From: Heterodera schachtii
Taxonomy: Eukaryota > Nematoda > Chromadorea > Rhabditida > Heteroderidae
NCBI GenBank assembly: GCA_023374025.1
Contig: SIJG01000025.1
Span: forward strand, 536,765-600,764
Direction: 5' to 3'
Length of the DNA: 64,000 nucleotides
Shown here: positions 28,498 through 39,789 of the stretch, in pieces
How positions within the stretch are numbered: the stretch's first letter is position 1
Layout of the letters: each line of letters starts with the position of its first letter
Notes under the pieces: model-generated
What the model saw: only the letters and a program-made list of their open reading frames with translations
What the model was told of the DNA's origin: nothing
Database searches by the model: none
Position numbers and translations under genes: made by a program

Positions 28498-31227
28498 GAA
28501 AATTTTTTTGGAATCTGAGTGACATTACGCCATAAAATTACCAATTTTTGAAGAATTTTACGAAATCAGAACAAAATTTGGTCGGTATCCCGAAATCAGA
28601 ACATTTCTGATAAATCAGAACAGATCCGCACCCTGATTAAAGGTGAAAATAGGTTTAACTTTAATTGAATTTGTTGTGAATTATTCAGAAAATTATTTAG
28701 CATTCTTTCAATGAAATCTTGGAATCTAAAAAATTGCAGACCAAAAATTTTAAAATTTTTCATAAAATAAATTTTTTATAAAACAGATTTCCAAGTATAA
28801 TCTTGGAAATAAGTAAAGCATGGAAGCCCACTTGGCATCCAAATACGAATTCGATTCCTGGTGAGAAAGATTGCTAATTTTAAATGGAGTTTTTATTATG
28901 CGTATAATTTAAAAAAATATATTAATTATTTTTTGATTGTTTTGTGTAAATCCAATTTTGTCATCCGTTGAGCAACGTCATTAAAATTTAGTGTTGATGT
29001 GATTATGGGATCACTCTTTGCCCAATTCTTCCGCCCCTCCCACCTTTTCTTCGCTTTTAATGCATCAATCATCAATATGGGATGAAACACCAATTCACTA
29101 ATGAATTAGCTGGAAATAATAAAAAAATATAATATAATTTCTACTATTTCCCAAAAAATAAGACATTTTTGTTTAGAAAAAGTTTATAAACTAAAGTTCC
29201 GGAATTAAAAAAATGAACATATCTGGGTTTGAAAAAAGTGATTAAAATGATTCAATTACAAAGCTATATATGTAATGGATTGATAATGACGGTACGAATT
29301 TTCTAATTATGCACAAAAAACTTGAAAAAACGCATTTCCGATCATTTTTATTAATGTTATTAAAATGTTTTTGAAATTTTGTAGGCTAATAGAGAACCCT
29401 TAGTGCTTCGACCTCTGCTCAGTGCCTCGAAATCCGGCCTTATCTAATGGATAGCCCCATTTTGACAAACAAAAACGGAATTTTCAAATTGCTTGCTTAT
29501 TAAATGACATTTGTCTTTTCTTTTTCTTTTTTTGCTCTTAACATTGCTTTTTAACAAAAATTAAAGAATCACATTTTACTGACGTCAATACTGGAATTTG
29601 TTCTTCTCTAAATTGCTGCTTCTTCAAATATTTTTGGGGAGATTTCTTCGCCATATAATCAATCAAAAAGGCAATGAGAGATCGGAATTCGCGTTGCTTA
29701 AGTCACTTATCACACTGATCATTGTTTGATCATGAAAAAGCATTATTTCGAAATCAGTATGAACAGCAGGCAGAGAACAAGAAGAATGTATGTGTAGTCC
29801 TAAGAGAAAAGATGAGAGGGGGCTGGGTCGTTACTTAAAAAACCATCAAACAAACTTAGATTTTCTTGATTTTTTCTTTAGTGCTCTGCTTGGTCGCGTC
29901 ATGTAAAATTTAAAAATTTACATTAAATCAAATATAAATTTATAAAATAAATTTTATTTTATAGAATGAAGTCTTTTTTTCTAATGATTTAAAATTCAAA
30001 AGGATAATTAATTATGTTAATGATTATTACAGTTTTTTCTCGAGATTTCTTCAGAAGCTCAAAGGTTTTCGCAAAATTTTTACAAAAAAATAATTTTATT
30101 AAATAATTTGGTCAATTGATCTAAATTATGACCCAATTTCCATTTTAATTGTGTCAACTGAAATTTGATACTGATCAAAAAAGTCATTTACATCAACTTT
30201 GTATAAAAAAAAAATTTGAAAATAGAAACCCCCATTCTTCAGGATTGCCGAGAAAGTTGAATTTCGAGTTTTGTTATAATTTCTTTTTTAATGCCAATAT
30301 TTGCTCTTTTCTTGCATTTATAAAATCCCGAGACTTTTAGCTTTCGTTTGATACCAAGAATAGAGATATTGGCCAAGTTAGAAAAAAGTTATGTCCTAAG
30401 AAACTGAGGATGGTCATTAATGGTACGCATAAAACCGAGCAGAATAAAAAATTTTGCCTACTGTATGTACCTATATCGAATGAATGGAATTTTTCTTTCA
30501 AAAATATGGCAATTATTTTTGGGATTTTGACGGGGGATTTACGACATCCATTAGCAATATTAGCACCAGCAAAATTAAAAAGTGAGTGTTCTTCTCTCTT
30601 CTTTTCTGCTTCATTCTCTCCTCTTCCTTCCGTCGAATTTTTCCTTTTCCTCTCTTTCTCTCCTCCTCCTTCCCCAATGCTATTTCCCTCCATCTTTTCC
30701 TCTTCTTCCCTTGTTTCTCCATTTTTGTTCTACCAACAAATGTTGGATTTGGTTGACAAAGAAATTTTCTAACCTTTTACAAATGAAAGTTGGATAAAAA
30801 TTATCCGTCCAATTGATTTATTTGATTTATTGGTGGAGGGTAAAGTAAAACGCCCGGCAAATGGTCATCATTTTGTAAAATATTCTCCTATTTGGTGGTC
30901 CTCTTCTCTTCTGTTGCCTTCCCTTTTTCTTCCTCTTCCGATCCGTCGTCATTTTATGCCAAAATGTTTCTGTGCCTTCCGTTTTTGGCAATGTTTTGTC
31001 GTCTCCCATTGGCCATTGGCACATTTTCCAACCTTTGGCAACAATTTAAGACGAACAAAATTCAAAAATTGTTTGGATAAAATATGATTTTCGTTAAACA
31101 TTTTTTGTTTTTCGCTTTGTTTCTCATTATATAAAAATAAAGATTTCCAGCGCAATTAATTCTTCTACTCTTTTTTGTTTGACATCATTCGAAACTCGGC
31201 CAAATTGTGCTCTAATTGCTGTCAAAA

Positions 31228-32594
31228 ATGAACCGACGGTAATGAATTTTAAAAGTCACAAATTCGTCATTATTTAACTAAACTGTTTTCCCACATTTTC
31301 AGTTGGATTTGCAACGACGTTTGGATGGACATTTTGCCATGTTTTGACCGTCCTCAACTCGGCCTCAAATTGGCATTGCTTTCGCCACGTTTCAATGCGT
31401 TGGTGGACAAACATTTTGATGGCAAAAGCGAATTGACAATTTGGAGAGAAATCGAAATTCGCAAGCACACTGTCACAGTTTCGGCATCAGAACCGAAACT
31501 GTCTGTACAAATGGATGATGACAAATTTGTGGAATTTCCATTGCCCGACGACCGTCCGTTGCCCAGCAAAATTCGCTTTGATTCCATTCAGATTGAGTAA
31601 ATCAAAACCAGAGCTATGATAATAAAAGCATTATTTCCCTTTTTTCAGGTACATCGATCACTCCGTCATCGCTTTTCTTCGTTCAAATCAACAAATTTTC
31701 GACAAAAGAGGCACCAAATTACATTTGTGGATTCTCTCTACACACAAATCGGATGGCAAGCCAATTTGGGATGTTTTTGCTCGTGAAATTTGGCCCATTT
31801 TTTCGGCAAACATTCGCCATTTGTGCTTTACCTGTGGTGATCATTTGGACAATTTGCGGCGTCGCACTTCGCCTACAATTCTCATTGATCTGAATCAGTT
31901 GGTTTCAATCTGTTCAATTGGTCTGTTGCCCGCTGCGATTGGTGATGATTTTGATGGGCCAAATTCAACAATTTCTGCTGGCCAAGCATTGACCAAATGG
32001 TTACACACTCCGAGAAAAGATGACCAACCCAAGCGATTGAGTTGCGATGATCACAAGGAACAAGCGAACACTGATTGGATCAACATTTTCAAGGAGGTGT
32101 GGCCATATTTTCGACAAATCACAGTTTTTGTTTTCCAAATTGTTTAGCATTTTCTTCGTGCCAATGCCATTTCTTCCATCAGTTACGATATTCGTTTTTC
32201 TGTTTATGCGTCGTTAATGCCAATTGTGCCATTTGAATTGGTGAACGAATGGACAAAGGAAAAGCTGACATTGGCATTGGCCAAATCAGAGGAAAAATAT
32301 GCATTGAACAATCGATGGATAATGAAACGATGCAAAATTATTGGGGAGACGGCGGCGGTTCAGCAGCAAAAGAAGATAGATGAAAATTTGGACAATTGTA
32401 ACAATGTGGCCTTTGGCCTTTTTAATTGCGCCAATGGGAAGAGTTGCATTGGGTGAGAAATAAAAAAATGGCATTTGATTTTGTTTAATTATTAAAATTT
32501 CGTTTAATTAAGGCCGTTGTCTCCGCTACCGGAAGTAAAAGAAGAAGCGGGAGAAAGCATCACAAAAGGGCCGCCTTCTGCTGACAATGCGTGA
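31228..32594 (+). CDS. F-box-like protein of the cyst-nematode expanded family
   Basis: Five exons (31,228-31,238; 31,303-31,596; 31,649-32,096; 32,148-32,452; 32,513-32,594) join in frame to about 379 residues. The N-terminus has the helix pattern of an F-box-like head (WMDILPCFDRPQLGLKLALL), followed by SPRFNALVDKHF and ELTIW. I recall this combination from large families in Globodera and Heterodera. F-box heads usually dock substrates to SCF ubiquitin ligases, but the activity of this family is not established and is inferred here. An in-frame TAG at 32,145-32,147 looks at first like a nonsense codon. It is the end of a 51-nt GT...TTTAG intron, and after splicing the family motif MPIVPFELVNEW follows. 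The tail is acidic and low in complexity. Confidence 0.75.
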
Positions 32595-32857
32595 CGGACA
32601 AACGAACAAAAACAGTGATCAGCCGCAGAAGAAGAAATGAATTAATTAAGAATGACCTATCGATATAATTCAAATCAGTGATCAAATGCATTTTATGATG
32701 AAAAACCTCTCAATTTCGGTAAATCAATCGGATGCACAAAATGGCTTGCTGTCTATCGAGTGTATGAATTTCTCTCTGCTTGAAAATTGTGACATTACTT
32801 TTCGGGATTTTGACGGGGGATTTACGACGTCCATTAGTAATTAGCAACGGCAAAATT

Positions 32858-33970
32858 TTAAAAAGTGTCAATTTGCTGCTGTTCCTCTCTCGTCTTTTCT
32901 GCTTCATTCTCTCCTCCTCTTCCTTCCGCCGAATTTTTCCTTTTCCTCTCTTTCTCTTCCGTCTCTCCTCCTCCTTCCCCAATGCTATTTCCTTCCTTTT
33001 CCACCTCTTCCCTTGTTTCTCCATTTTTGCTGTTGTCCATGTTCATCTCCATCCCTTGCTGCTGTACTGTTTGAACTTCTTGCTTTTGCTGCTGTTGTTT
33101 TTGATGATGTTCAACTACAACTTTCTTTTCCTCTTTTTCCATTTCGACTCCTTTTTCTCCTCCCTTTTGCTCTCTTTTCTCCCCATTTTCTCTTCCTCCT
33201 CCTCCCATTTCACTGTTTCCTTTTTGCTGTTGTTGTTGATTTGGCGTTTTCTTCCGATTGTTTGGCGCCGGCACTGATGGTCCACCACCACCAGCAGCGG
33301 AGCCAGTCGAATGTTTTGCTTTAGCCTTAAAAATGCCATTTTTAAAATGTGTATGCCATGGAGGTGTTCGGCAAGCCATAAATGCCGGAATGTGTAATTC
33401 CGGCGCAAAAAACTCCCGGAATTCGGAAGCGGAATGCGGTCCCACCACTGACGGTATCTGGACAATCCGTCAGTGGATGGATAATCTTTCGGAAGACAAT
33501 TCTTCTATCAGTGACGGACAATTCGTCAGTAGGCTGACGTTCCGTCAAAGGACATTTCGTCCAAATTTTGTTGACGGATTGCCCACTGACAGATTGTCCA
33601 TAACTGACGGATTGTTTTACTGACAGATTATTATCCTGCATTCCCACTGGCGCACATCCCGTAGCAACTTTTTGCCAAAAGGCCCACCGCTTACTGTATG
33701 CCAACCAGCTACAGTATATTATTGTTACAAAAATAGGAAGAAACCTATGAAACCATCAGAAGAAATGTGTTAAATTGCTCTTGCAGAGTCGGCCGGCCAC
33801 CATACTGTTTTATGTCAACCAACTACTTACAGTGTTGTTGTGCTGTCCTTTTTGTGCCGCATGAAGTCGATCATTCTGTCCTGCACAATGTCCGGCTCGG
33901 AAGCGGCTTCATCCTCCTCATTTCGTGACTCTGTCGAAATGGAGCGACCGCCGCCGACCCATCGCTCTTA
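32858..33970 (-). CDS. Possible low-complexity gene, Gln/Glu/Lys-rich
   Basis: On the minus strand an exon-like stretch at about 33,970-33,835 (SRNEEDEAASEPDIVQDRMIDFMRHKK) ends at a GTAAGT donor. A long open stretch at 33,448-32,858 follows with Gln, Glu, Lys and Gly runs (for example NQQQQQKGNSEMGGGG). No family is recognised. The CT-rich complement of the tail is duplicated at 30,575-30,725, where the frame is shorter, so part of this may be repeat rather than gene. Confidence 0.3.
33455..33635. repeat. Degenerate TGACGGA-type short repeats
   Basis: The words CTGACGGA, GACAATTCGTCAG, ATTCCGTCA and their complements recur every 15-25 bp in both orientations. They form a small cluster of degenerate inverted and direct repeats with no coding sense. 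Confidence 0.45.
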
Positions 33971-34320
33971 AAAATGCATTATCCCATTTAAAAACATTTC
34001 TTTTATCTCCGAGTGCCGTGCTGGGTCGTTTCATAAATCCGCCAATTTTAGCGAATTTTTCGACAAAATATGGCATAACTTTGCTTAAGGGCAATCAAAT
34101 TTTACATTCTTGGTACCATTCGATTACCCAGCTTTTTTCTAGTAGCGCCTGGAAAATTTCAAAAAAAGTTATCAAATTTAATTTGGGACCACTGTTTTGG
34201 AAAAGGGCTGCTGCTGGCCAGTTTCCAAAAGCAAGCTAATCCATTGATGGATTATTTGGCATAAACTCTTTTAATCTTCATCAGATTCGTCTTAGAAGAG
34301 AGTGTTTTAATGGTGCAAAA

Positions 34321-34490
34321 CAGTGATGCCGCGGGTTGAGAAAAATTTCGGGTTCGGGTTTCGGGTTGAGAAAAATGTCGGGTTTTGGGTCAATTGAAAA
34401 ATTTTTATAATATGTTCAAAATTGATAAGAATTTTTTTATCGAATGAAAAATCATTAAAAATTTTCTGCGTCACGCTTTTTCAATGTAAA
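34321..34490. repeat. Flanking direct repeat of the minisatellite, left
   Basis: The block beginning CAGTGATGCCGCGGGTTGAG and ending near TTTTTCAATGTAAAT is repeated at 36,081-36,267 on the other side of the 39-bp array. The right copy contains one extra short unit of the TTTCGGGT phrase. Confidence 0.8.
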
Positions 34491-34507
34491 TTTCTCGAAC
34501 AAGAAGA

Positions 34508-34533
34508 CTGGCGGTGCCGATAGGCGCCGCCAG
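34508..34533. repeat. Dispersed GC hairpin repeat, copy 5
   Basis: Stands immediately before the minisatellite. The outer base pair is changed (CTGGCGG ... CCGCCAG) but stays complementary, which suggests that the hairpin itself is maintained. Confidence 0.6.
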
Positions 34534-34539
34534 GAAAAA

Positions 34540-36055
34540 ATGGTCGTTTCATAAATACGCCAACTTGGTCGTGCCAACTTGGCCGATTCTTAAATACGCC
34601 AACTTGGTCGTGCCAACTTGGGCAATACATAACTCGCCAACTTGGTCGTGCCAACTTGGCCGATTCTTAAATACGCCAACTTGGTCGTGCCAACTTGGGC
34701 GATTCTTAAATACGCCAACTTGGTCGTGCCAACTTGGCCGATTCTTAAATACGCCAACTTGGTCGTGCCAACTTGGGCAATACATAACTCGCCAACTTGG
34801 TCGTGCCAACTTGGGCGATTAATAAATACGCCAACTTGGTCGTGCCAACTTGGGCGATTAATAAATACGCCAACTTGGTCGTGCCAACTTGGCCGATTCT
34901 TAAATACGCCAACTTGGTCGTGCCAACTTGGGCAATACATAACTCGCCAACTTGGTCGTGCCAACTTGGCCGATTCTTAAATACGCCAACTTGGTCGTGC
35001 CAACTTGGGCGATTCTTAAATACGCCAACTTGGTCGTGCCAACTTGGCCGATTCTTAAATACGCCAACTTGGTCGTGTCAACTTGGGCGATTCATAAATA
35101 CGCCAACTTGGTCGTGTCAACTTGGGCGATTCATAAATACGCCAACTTGGTCGTGCCAACTTGGGCGATTAAAAAATACGCCAACTTGGGCGATTAATAA
35201 ATACGCCAACTTGGTCGTGCCAACTTGGCATATTCTTAAATACGCCAACTTGGTCGTGCCAACTTGGGCGATTCATAAATACGCCTACTTGGTCGTGCCA
35301 ACTTGGCCGATTCTTAAATACGCCAACTTGGCCGATTCTTAAATACGCCAACTTGGTCGTGCCAACTTGGGCGATTCATAAATACGCCTACTTGGTCGTG
35401 ACAACTTGGCCGATTCTTAAATACGCCAACTTGGTCGTGCCAACTTGGGCGATTCATAAATACGCCAAATTGGTCGTGCCAACTTGGGCGATTAATAAAT
35501 ACGCCAACTTGGTCGTGCCAACTTGGCATATTCTTAAATACGCCAACTTGGTCGTGCCAACTTGGGCGATTCATAAATACGCCTACTTGGTCGTGCCAAC
35601 TTGGCCGATTCTTAAATACGCCAACTTGGCCGATTCTTAAATACGCCAACTTGGTCGTGCCAACTTGGGCGATTCATAAATACGCCTACTTGGTCGTGAC
35701 AACTTGGCCGATTCTTAAATACGCCAACTTGGTCGTGCCAACTTGGGCGATTCATAAATACGCCATATTGGTCGTGCCAACTTGGGCGATTAATAAATAC
35801 GCCAACTTGGTCGTGCCAACTTGGGCGATTAATAAATACGCCAACTTGGTCGTGCCAACTTGGGCGATTCATAAATACGCCAAATTGGTCGTGCCAACTT
35901 GGGCGATTAATAAATACGCCAACTTGGTCGTGCCAACTTGGCATATTCTTAAATACGCCAACTTGGTCGTGCCAACTTGGGCGATTCATAAATACGCCTA
36001 CTTGGTCGTGACAACTTGGCCGATTCTTAAATACGCCAACTTGGTCATTTCATAA
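34540..36055. repeat. 39-bp minisatellite, about 39 units
   Basis: The unit contains CCAACTTGGTCGTGCC and a second CCAACTTGG, then GGCGATTCATAAATACG with variants (TTCTTAAATA, TTAATAAATA, CATAACTCG). The unit is 39 bp, a multiple of three, so the array stays open in several frames on both strands. The ORFs so produced are not evidence for a gene. Variant units recur in blocks (for example the CATATTC variant at about 35,228, 35,526 and 35,943), which shows higher-order duplication of several units at a time. The related phrase GGTCGTTTCATAAATCCGCC at 34,025 may be the unit's origin. Confidence 0.9.
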
Positions 36056-36778
36056 TTCCGCCAACCAGGGCGATTCATAACAGTGATGCCGCGGGTTGAG
36101 AAAAATTTCGGGTTTCGGGTCGGGCAGTAGTTCGGGTTTCGGGTTGAGGAAAATCTCGGGTTTCGGGTCAATTGAAAAATTTTTATAATATGTTCAAAAT
36201 CGATAAGAATTTTTTATCGAATGAAAAATGATTAAAAATTTTCTGCGTCACGCTTTTTCAATGTAAATGCTTATACGCGCGCGCGCGCTTCTTCCATCAT
36301 ATTTTGGCATAATGCCTCACAATGGAGAGAGATTTAACTACAATTTGTAGAGAGAGAAAGAAAGAGAGAGAGAGAGAGTGATGAGCTGATGAGGAAAAAG
36401 AAAAAAAATAACAGGCTTGAAAGTGGAGGTTGGTCTGGCGGGCCAAAGGCACCGCCGGGATTGTATGGATTTAAAGCAGGGTGCCGATCGGGAATTTTTC
36501 AAAATAAGAACATCATGGACAAAAAATAAGATTTTAGGGTCAAAAATAAGAACATTTTGCAAAATTGCTTCAAATCAGTTGTTTTTTAAATTTTTTCGAT
36601 CAAAAATGTATTTAAATACTACTATATTTTTAGTCTCCCATTATTTGTTTTAACAATTTTGGGGAGGAAATAGTCACATCATAAATTTCAGTGCATCCGG
36701 GACAAAAAATCAGATTTTTACGAATTTTTTTTGCGGTGCATTTTTCCAAAAAATTTTTGGGGAATAAGCGGGGCGGAA

Positions 36779-36807
36779 GGCCGGCGGTGCCGATAGGCGC
36801 CGCCGGG
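36779..36807. repeat. Dispersed GC hairpin repeat, copy 6
   Basis: Partner of copy 3 in the duplicated host block to the left of the Maverick element. Confidence 0.6.
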
Positions 36808-36913
36808 AAAATTTTTGAAAATTTGAGTATACTTTGTTAACATATTTTGTCCAAAAATTGTCCAAATTTTGTGATTCTGAGCCAATTTTTAAGAAAACAA
36901 AGTATTTTTGGGG

Positions 36914-36941
36914 TTCGGCGGTGCCGTTAGGCACCGCCGTG
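36914..36941. repeat. Dispersed GC hairpin repeat, copy 7
   Basis: Partner of copy 4, with a GTTAGG loop. Arms remain complementary. Confidence 0.6.
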
Positions 36942-37352
36942 GAAAATTTTGAAAATCTAAGTGACATTACGCCATAAAAATACAAATTTTCTGAAGAATT
37001 TTCAGAAATAAGAACAAAAGAAGAACAATAGCCCGAAATCAGAACATTTCTTACAAATAAGAACATTTTTATTTTGTAAGATTTGGACCCTCCAAATCAG
37101 AACATTTCTTATAAATAAGAACAGATCGGCACCCTGATTTAAAGGTGAAAATAGGTTTAACTTTAATTGAATTTGTTGTGAATTATTCAGAAAATTATTT
37201 ATGTAGCATTCTTTCTTGAAATCTAAAAAAAAAATGCAGACCAAAAATTTAAAATTTTCATAAAATGAACTTTTTATAAAACAGATTTCCAAGTAAAATC
37301 TTGGAAATAAGTATAGTTTTAAAATTTTTCCAAGCATGGAAGCCCACTTGGC

Positions 37353-37358
37353 ATCCAA
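37353..37358. repeat. Maverick target-site duplication, left
   Basis: ATCCAA directly before the element's first base. It is identical to 57,975-57,980 and to the single ATCCAA at the unoccupied paralogous site 28,837-28,842. Six bases is the duplication length known for Maverick/Polinton integrases. Confidence 0.93.
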
Positions 37359-37950
37359 AGTAGTTACCCTACACATATCGTCGTCAGGCGTGAAAACAAT
37401 TAATGACCGTTTAGCCTTTGATGTGTTGCCGCCGCGCGGGGGTTTACCGCACAAGCCAATGCCTATGGGGGGGGGGGGGGTGATGTGGTGGGTGGAGGGG
37501 GGAGGGAGATGGTGTGAAGAGGGGGGGGGGCAAAACTTAAATGGCCAATGGAGGGGGGTTAAATTTTTAAATGGGGGAGGGGGTAAAACGTTTAAAAGTT
37601 TGCAAATTTTTAAAAACTTTTGTGAAATGGGGGATAAAGCTTTTGCTAATGGGGGGGGGGGGTAAACTTTTTTTTTTCAGTAAAAAAAACTTTTGGTCAG
37701 CTTGATTAATGATCATTTCGGCGCGGGGCGCAGACAGTGCTGTGTGTGGGGCAGAGAAAAGAAAAGAGTGAGAGATGGAGGAGAGGGGGAAGAGGGTGGA
37801 AGGGCGCAAGGGAGAAAGAGAGAGATTGTGGCGTAAGAGAGAAAGAGACAGATTGTCGGGCAGCGGAGGAAGAGAGATATTGCGGGGGGCAAGGGAGAAA
37901 GAGCGGGTAGAGAGAGAGCAAATTGTGAAGTGGCAGACAGACAGAGAAAA
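37359..37950 (+). repeat. Maverick terminal inverted repeat, left
   Basis: Reverse complement of 57,385-57,974 apart from small changes, mostly in G-run lengths. It begins AGTAGTTACC and holds the blocks CGTTTAGCCTTTGATG, GTTTACCGCACAAGCC, several long G runs, GTTTGCAAATTTTTAAAAAC and a GA-rich inner half. The GA-rich inner sequence is partly repeated at 38,000-38,115. Confidence 0.93.
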
Positions 37951-38385
37951 TTGGGGGTGCCGATAAGGGGGAAAGTGATGATGCGGGGCGAGGGAGGAAT
38001 AGGAGAAAGAAAGAAGAGAGAGATTGTGGGCAAGGGGAGGAAGAGCGGATAGAGAGGCAGTACAGCAAATTTTCAACTCAGACAGACAGAGAAAATTGGG
38101 GGTGCCGATAAGCGAATGTGGGGAGGGGACCTTAAGAAAAGGGCGGAATGTTGCATATATTAATCAAAACATTTTTGAGCGTTGGGTAAAAAAGGGGGGG
38201 GCAAGCAAATTATACGAAAAATGGGGGGGGGGATCCCAAAAAATTGTCAAAAATAATGTTGTTGATCCAACAACATTATGATGTTGTTGTTGATGGGTAA
38301 GACAGCAAATTATGCATAAAAAAATGTTAAAAATAGAGTAAAATGGGTAGGGGGGGGGATTGGGATCACTTTCATTTATTTTGCC
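37951..38385. other. Subterminal region, GA-rich, no gene
   Basis: It contains a second partial copy of the inner TIR sequence (38,000-38,115), G runs, and a perfect 12-bp inverted repeat with a 3-base loop at 38,253-38,279 (ATAATGTTGTTG and its complement). No coding signal is seen. Confidence 0.6.
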
Positions 38386-39086
38386 ATGCAGTGGTTCCCC
38401 TTTATTTGCACTGAGTGCGAACCCGGGCTTACGTGTTATCATCCAGATAACTATCGTAAGCCCATTCTCTGTATACACAGCAGTATTGAAAACCTCACCG
38501 ACTTTTTGAGGCAGGGCAAAACTGAAACAACATGCCCAACCGAAACAACAGCAACGGCCAGCAGCACTATCAGCTGTCCTCCGCCTCCATCAACGACAAC
38601 TCACAGCATTTTACTGATGTTCATCACTGTGTTGATTTTGCTCGTGTTTTTCGCGCAGGTCCCCACCCCTCTAATCATTAATTCTTTTTTTTAATCTTTT
38701 CCCAATTTACAGGCTTTCAAAATGGCAATTGTTGCACGGCGTCTGCTCAAAAACCGAGCCATTCAAAAACAGTTGGAGCGCCGCCAAAAAAGTCAGTTGA
38801 ATTTTGGGCAAAAATAAATAAAAAAAAATTTTTTGTTTGAAGACATGAAAACGCTTCGTCGTCAGCAGGCGGCAGCAGCTGGTCAGTCGTCCATTGTTGT
38901 GCGCTCGTTGAGCACCGGTTTGCCAAGCAACCAACCGATTCATCAGGTAAAAAGTTTTTTGCACAATACCGAAAAACGCCAAAATTTCAGCGCCAGCAAG
39001 TCTGCACCGTGCCCTCCCATGAGGTCATCTACGACGTCCCATGCACCGGAGAGGACCAGCAAGAAGGATCGGAGGACAGCTTTTGA
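38386..39086 (+). CDS. Single-pass membrane protein with Cys-rich head and basic tail
   Basis: Four exons (38,386-38,658; 38,713-38,791; 38,843-38,946; 38,991-39,086) join in frame to 183 residues. The N-terminal part is Cys-containing (CTECEPGLTC) and followed by a Thr/Ser/Pro stalk. One strong membrane segment (ILLMFITVLILLVFF) follows, then a basic stretch (RRLLKNRAIQKQLERRQK) and a tail with a YDVP tyrosine motif. That is the layout of the C-terminal end of a type I surface glycoprotein. No signal peptide is visible at the ATG, so either this is a short protein or the ectodomain has been lost. Some nematode Mavericks are known to carry a fusogen gene. The position and topology would suit a remnant of one, but no fusogen motif is present, so that is speculation. 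A polyadenylation signal AATAAA lies at about 39,224. Confidence 0.55.
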
Positions 39087-39149
39087 GAAACACTGAGGAT
39101 CCGACAATCTGAGCTTTAAATTCACACACACACACATATATCATTTTGC

Positions 39150-39215
39150 ATTTTCATATAATCATTTTCAAATTGCATTTTCATATAATCATTTTCAAAT
39201 TGAAATTTCCATATA
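39150..39215. repeat. Short direct repeat CATATAATCATTTTCAAATTG
   Basis: Two adjacent copies of a roughly 29-bp AT-rich unit lie in the 3' flank of the membrane-protein gene. Confidence 0.6.
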
Positions 39216-39461
39216 CGCATTGAAATAAAAATTTGAATTCAATATAATGCCAAATAATTAGCTAAGATTATGGTATGATTAATTAATTTTGTCCAATGGT
39301 AGACCAGAAAGGGTCCATATGTAATCAAAAAAAGTGAAATTTTGAATTTTGGGCTTTGTATAAATTATTCATAAATAAGCAGTTTGCACACGATGCGATG
39401 TTTTGCATAGTAAAATGGGTCAGCTTTAGGGATCAAACACCCAAATTTTGAATTTTGAGCT

Positions 39462-39626
39462 TCACATTTGAATAATTAATCGCGCAAATAACGAAAATGT
39501 TGATGGGCATCGGGGAAAATCTGGGTCATCAATCGGCACGCGAGAACATATTGTCGGCATATAAAGGCGGAAATCCCCTGCGTTATCCTCATTTTTAAAT
39601 GAGCATTCGTCCACAATATTGTCCAT
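39462..39626 (-). CDS. Possible small Cys/Pro protein (54 aa)
   Basis: An ORF too short for usual cut-offs starts at ATG 39,624-39,626 (MDNIVDECSF) and stops at 39,462. It is balanced in composition (acidic N-half, then PTICSRVPIDDPDFPRCPST), unlike the AT-rich chance ORFs around it. An overlapping ORF in another frame covers the same bases and is longer, so the choice of frame is not secure. Function unknown. Confidence 0.3.
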   Translation of the reverse strand: MDNIVDECSFKNEDNAGDFRLYMPTICSRVPIDDPDFPRCPSTFSLFARLIIQM

Positions 39627-39789
39627 AATTTTAATTTATTTTCCATAATTAAAATTAATAAAAATAAATATTTTATTTTCAATTTTTTAAAATTAATTAA
39701 ACTAATTTGAATCATTAATTAAAAGAGAAAATTTTACTTCATAATTTGGAGATCCTTTCCCTGAATCTCAATTTATCCCATTATCAAAA

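Larger units (their letters stand above)
27780..29830. repeat. Segmental duplication with unoccupied Maverick site
   Basis: This block is the paralogue of 36,265-37,358 plus 57,975-58,860, that is, of the DNA on both sides of the Maverick element. At 28,837-28,842 it has a single ATCCAA followed directly by ATACGA, where the other copy carries the element between two ATCCAA. Sequence after 28,980 is nearly identical to the sequence after 58,030. Confidence 0.85.
24590..31200. other. Gene-poor stretch, repeats only
   Basis: I see no convincing coding sequence on either strand. ORFs here are short, AT-biased and without family motifs. The region holds microsatellites (27,700-27,755 CA/CT; 27,855-27,935 GA/TG), two GC hairpin repeats, the duplicated block 26,116-26,215 (partner 34,215-34,315), the long segmental duplication 27,780-29,830 and a CT-rich block at 30,575-30,725 that is repeated at 32,850-33,030. 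Confidence 0.6.

Noticed and set aside
30337..30797. Lys/Glu-rich and Leu/Ser-rich ORFs on both strands
   Set aside because: This is a duplicated CT-rich block. The frame is not continuous with any exon here, and the same sequence at 32.9-33.0 kb is the better gene candidate.
32145..32147. In-frame TAG in the F-box-like gene, suggesting a pseudogene
   Set aside because: It is the end of a 51-nt GT...TTTAG intron whose removal keeps the frame and restores the known family motif order.
34514..36055. Many long ORFs on both strands and a regular array that could look like a CRISPR or a repeat protein
   Set aside because: The 39-bp unit is a multiple of three and free of stops in several frames, so ORFs follow automatically. 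There are no unique spacers, so it is a minisatellite.
37567..38076. 169-aa Ser/Leu/Pro ORF on the minus strand
   Set aside because: Same reason: a reading of the GA-rich left terminal repeat on its other strand.
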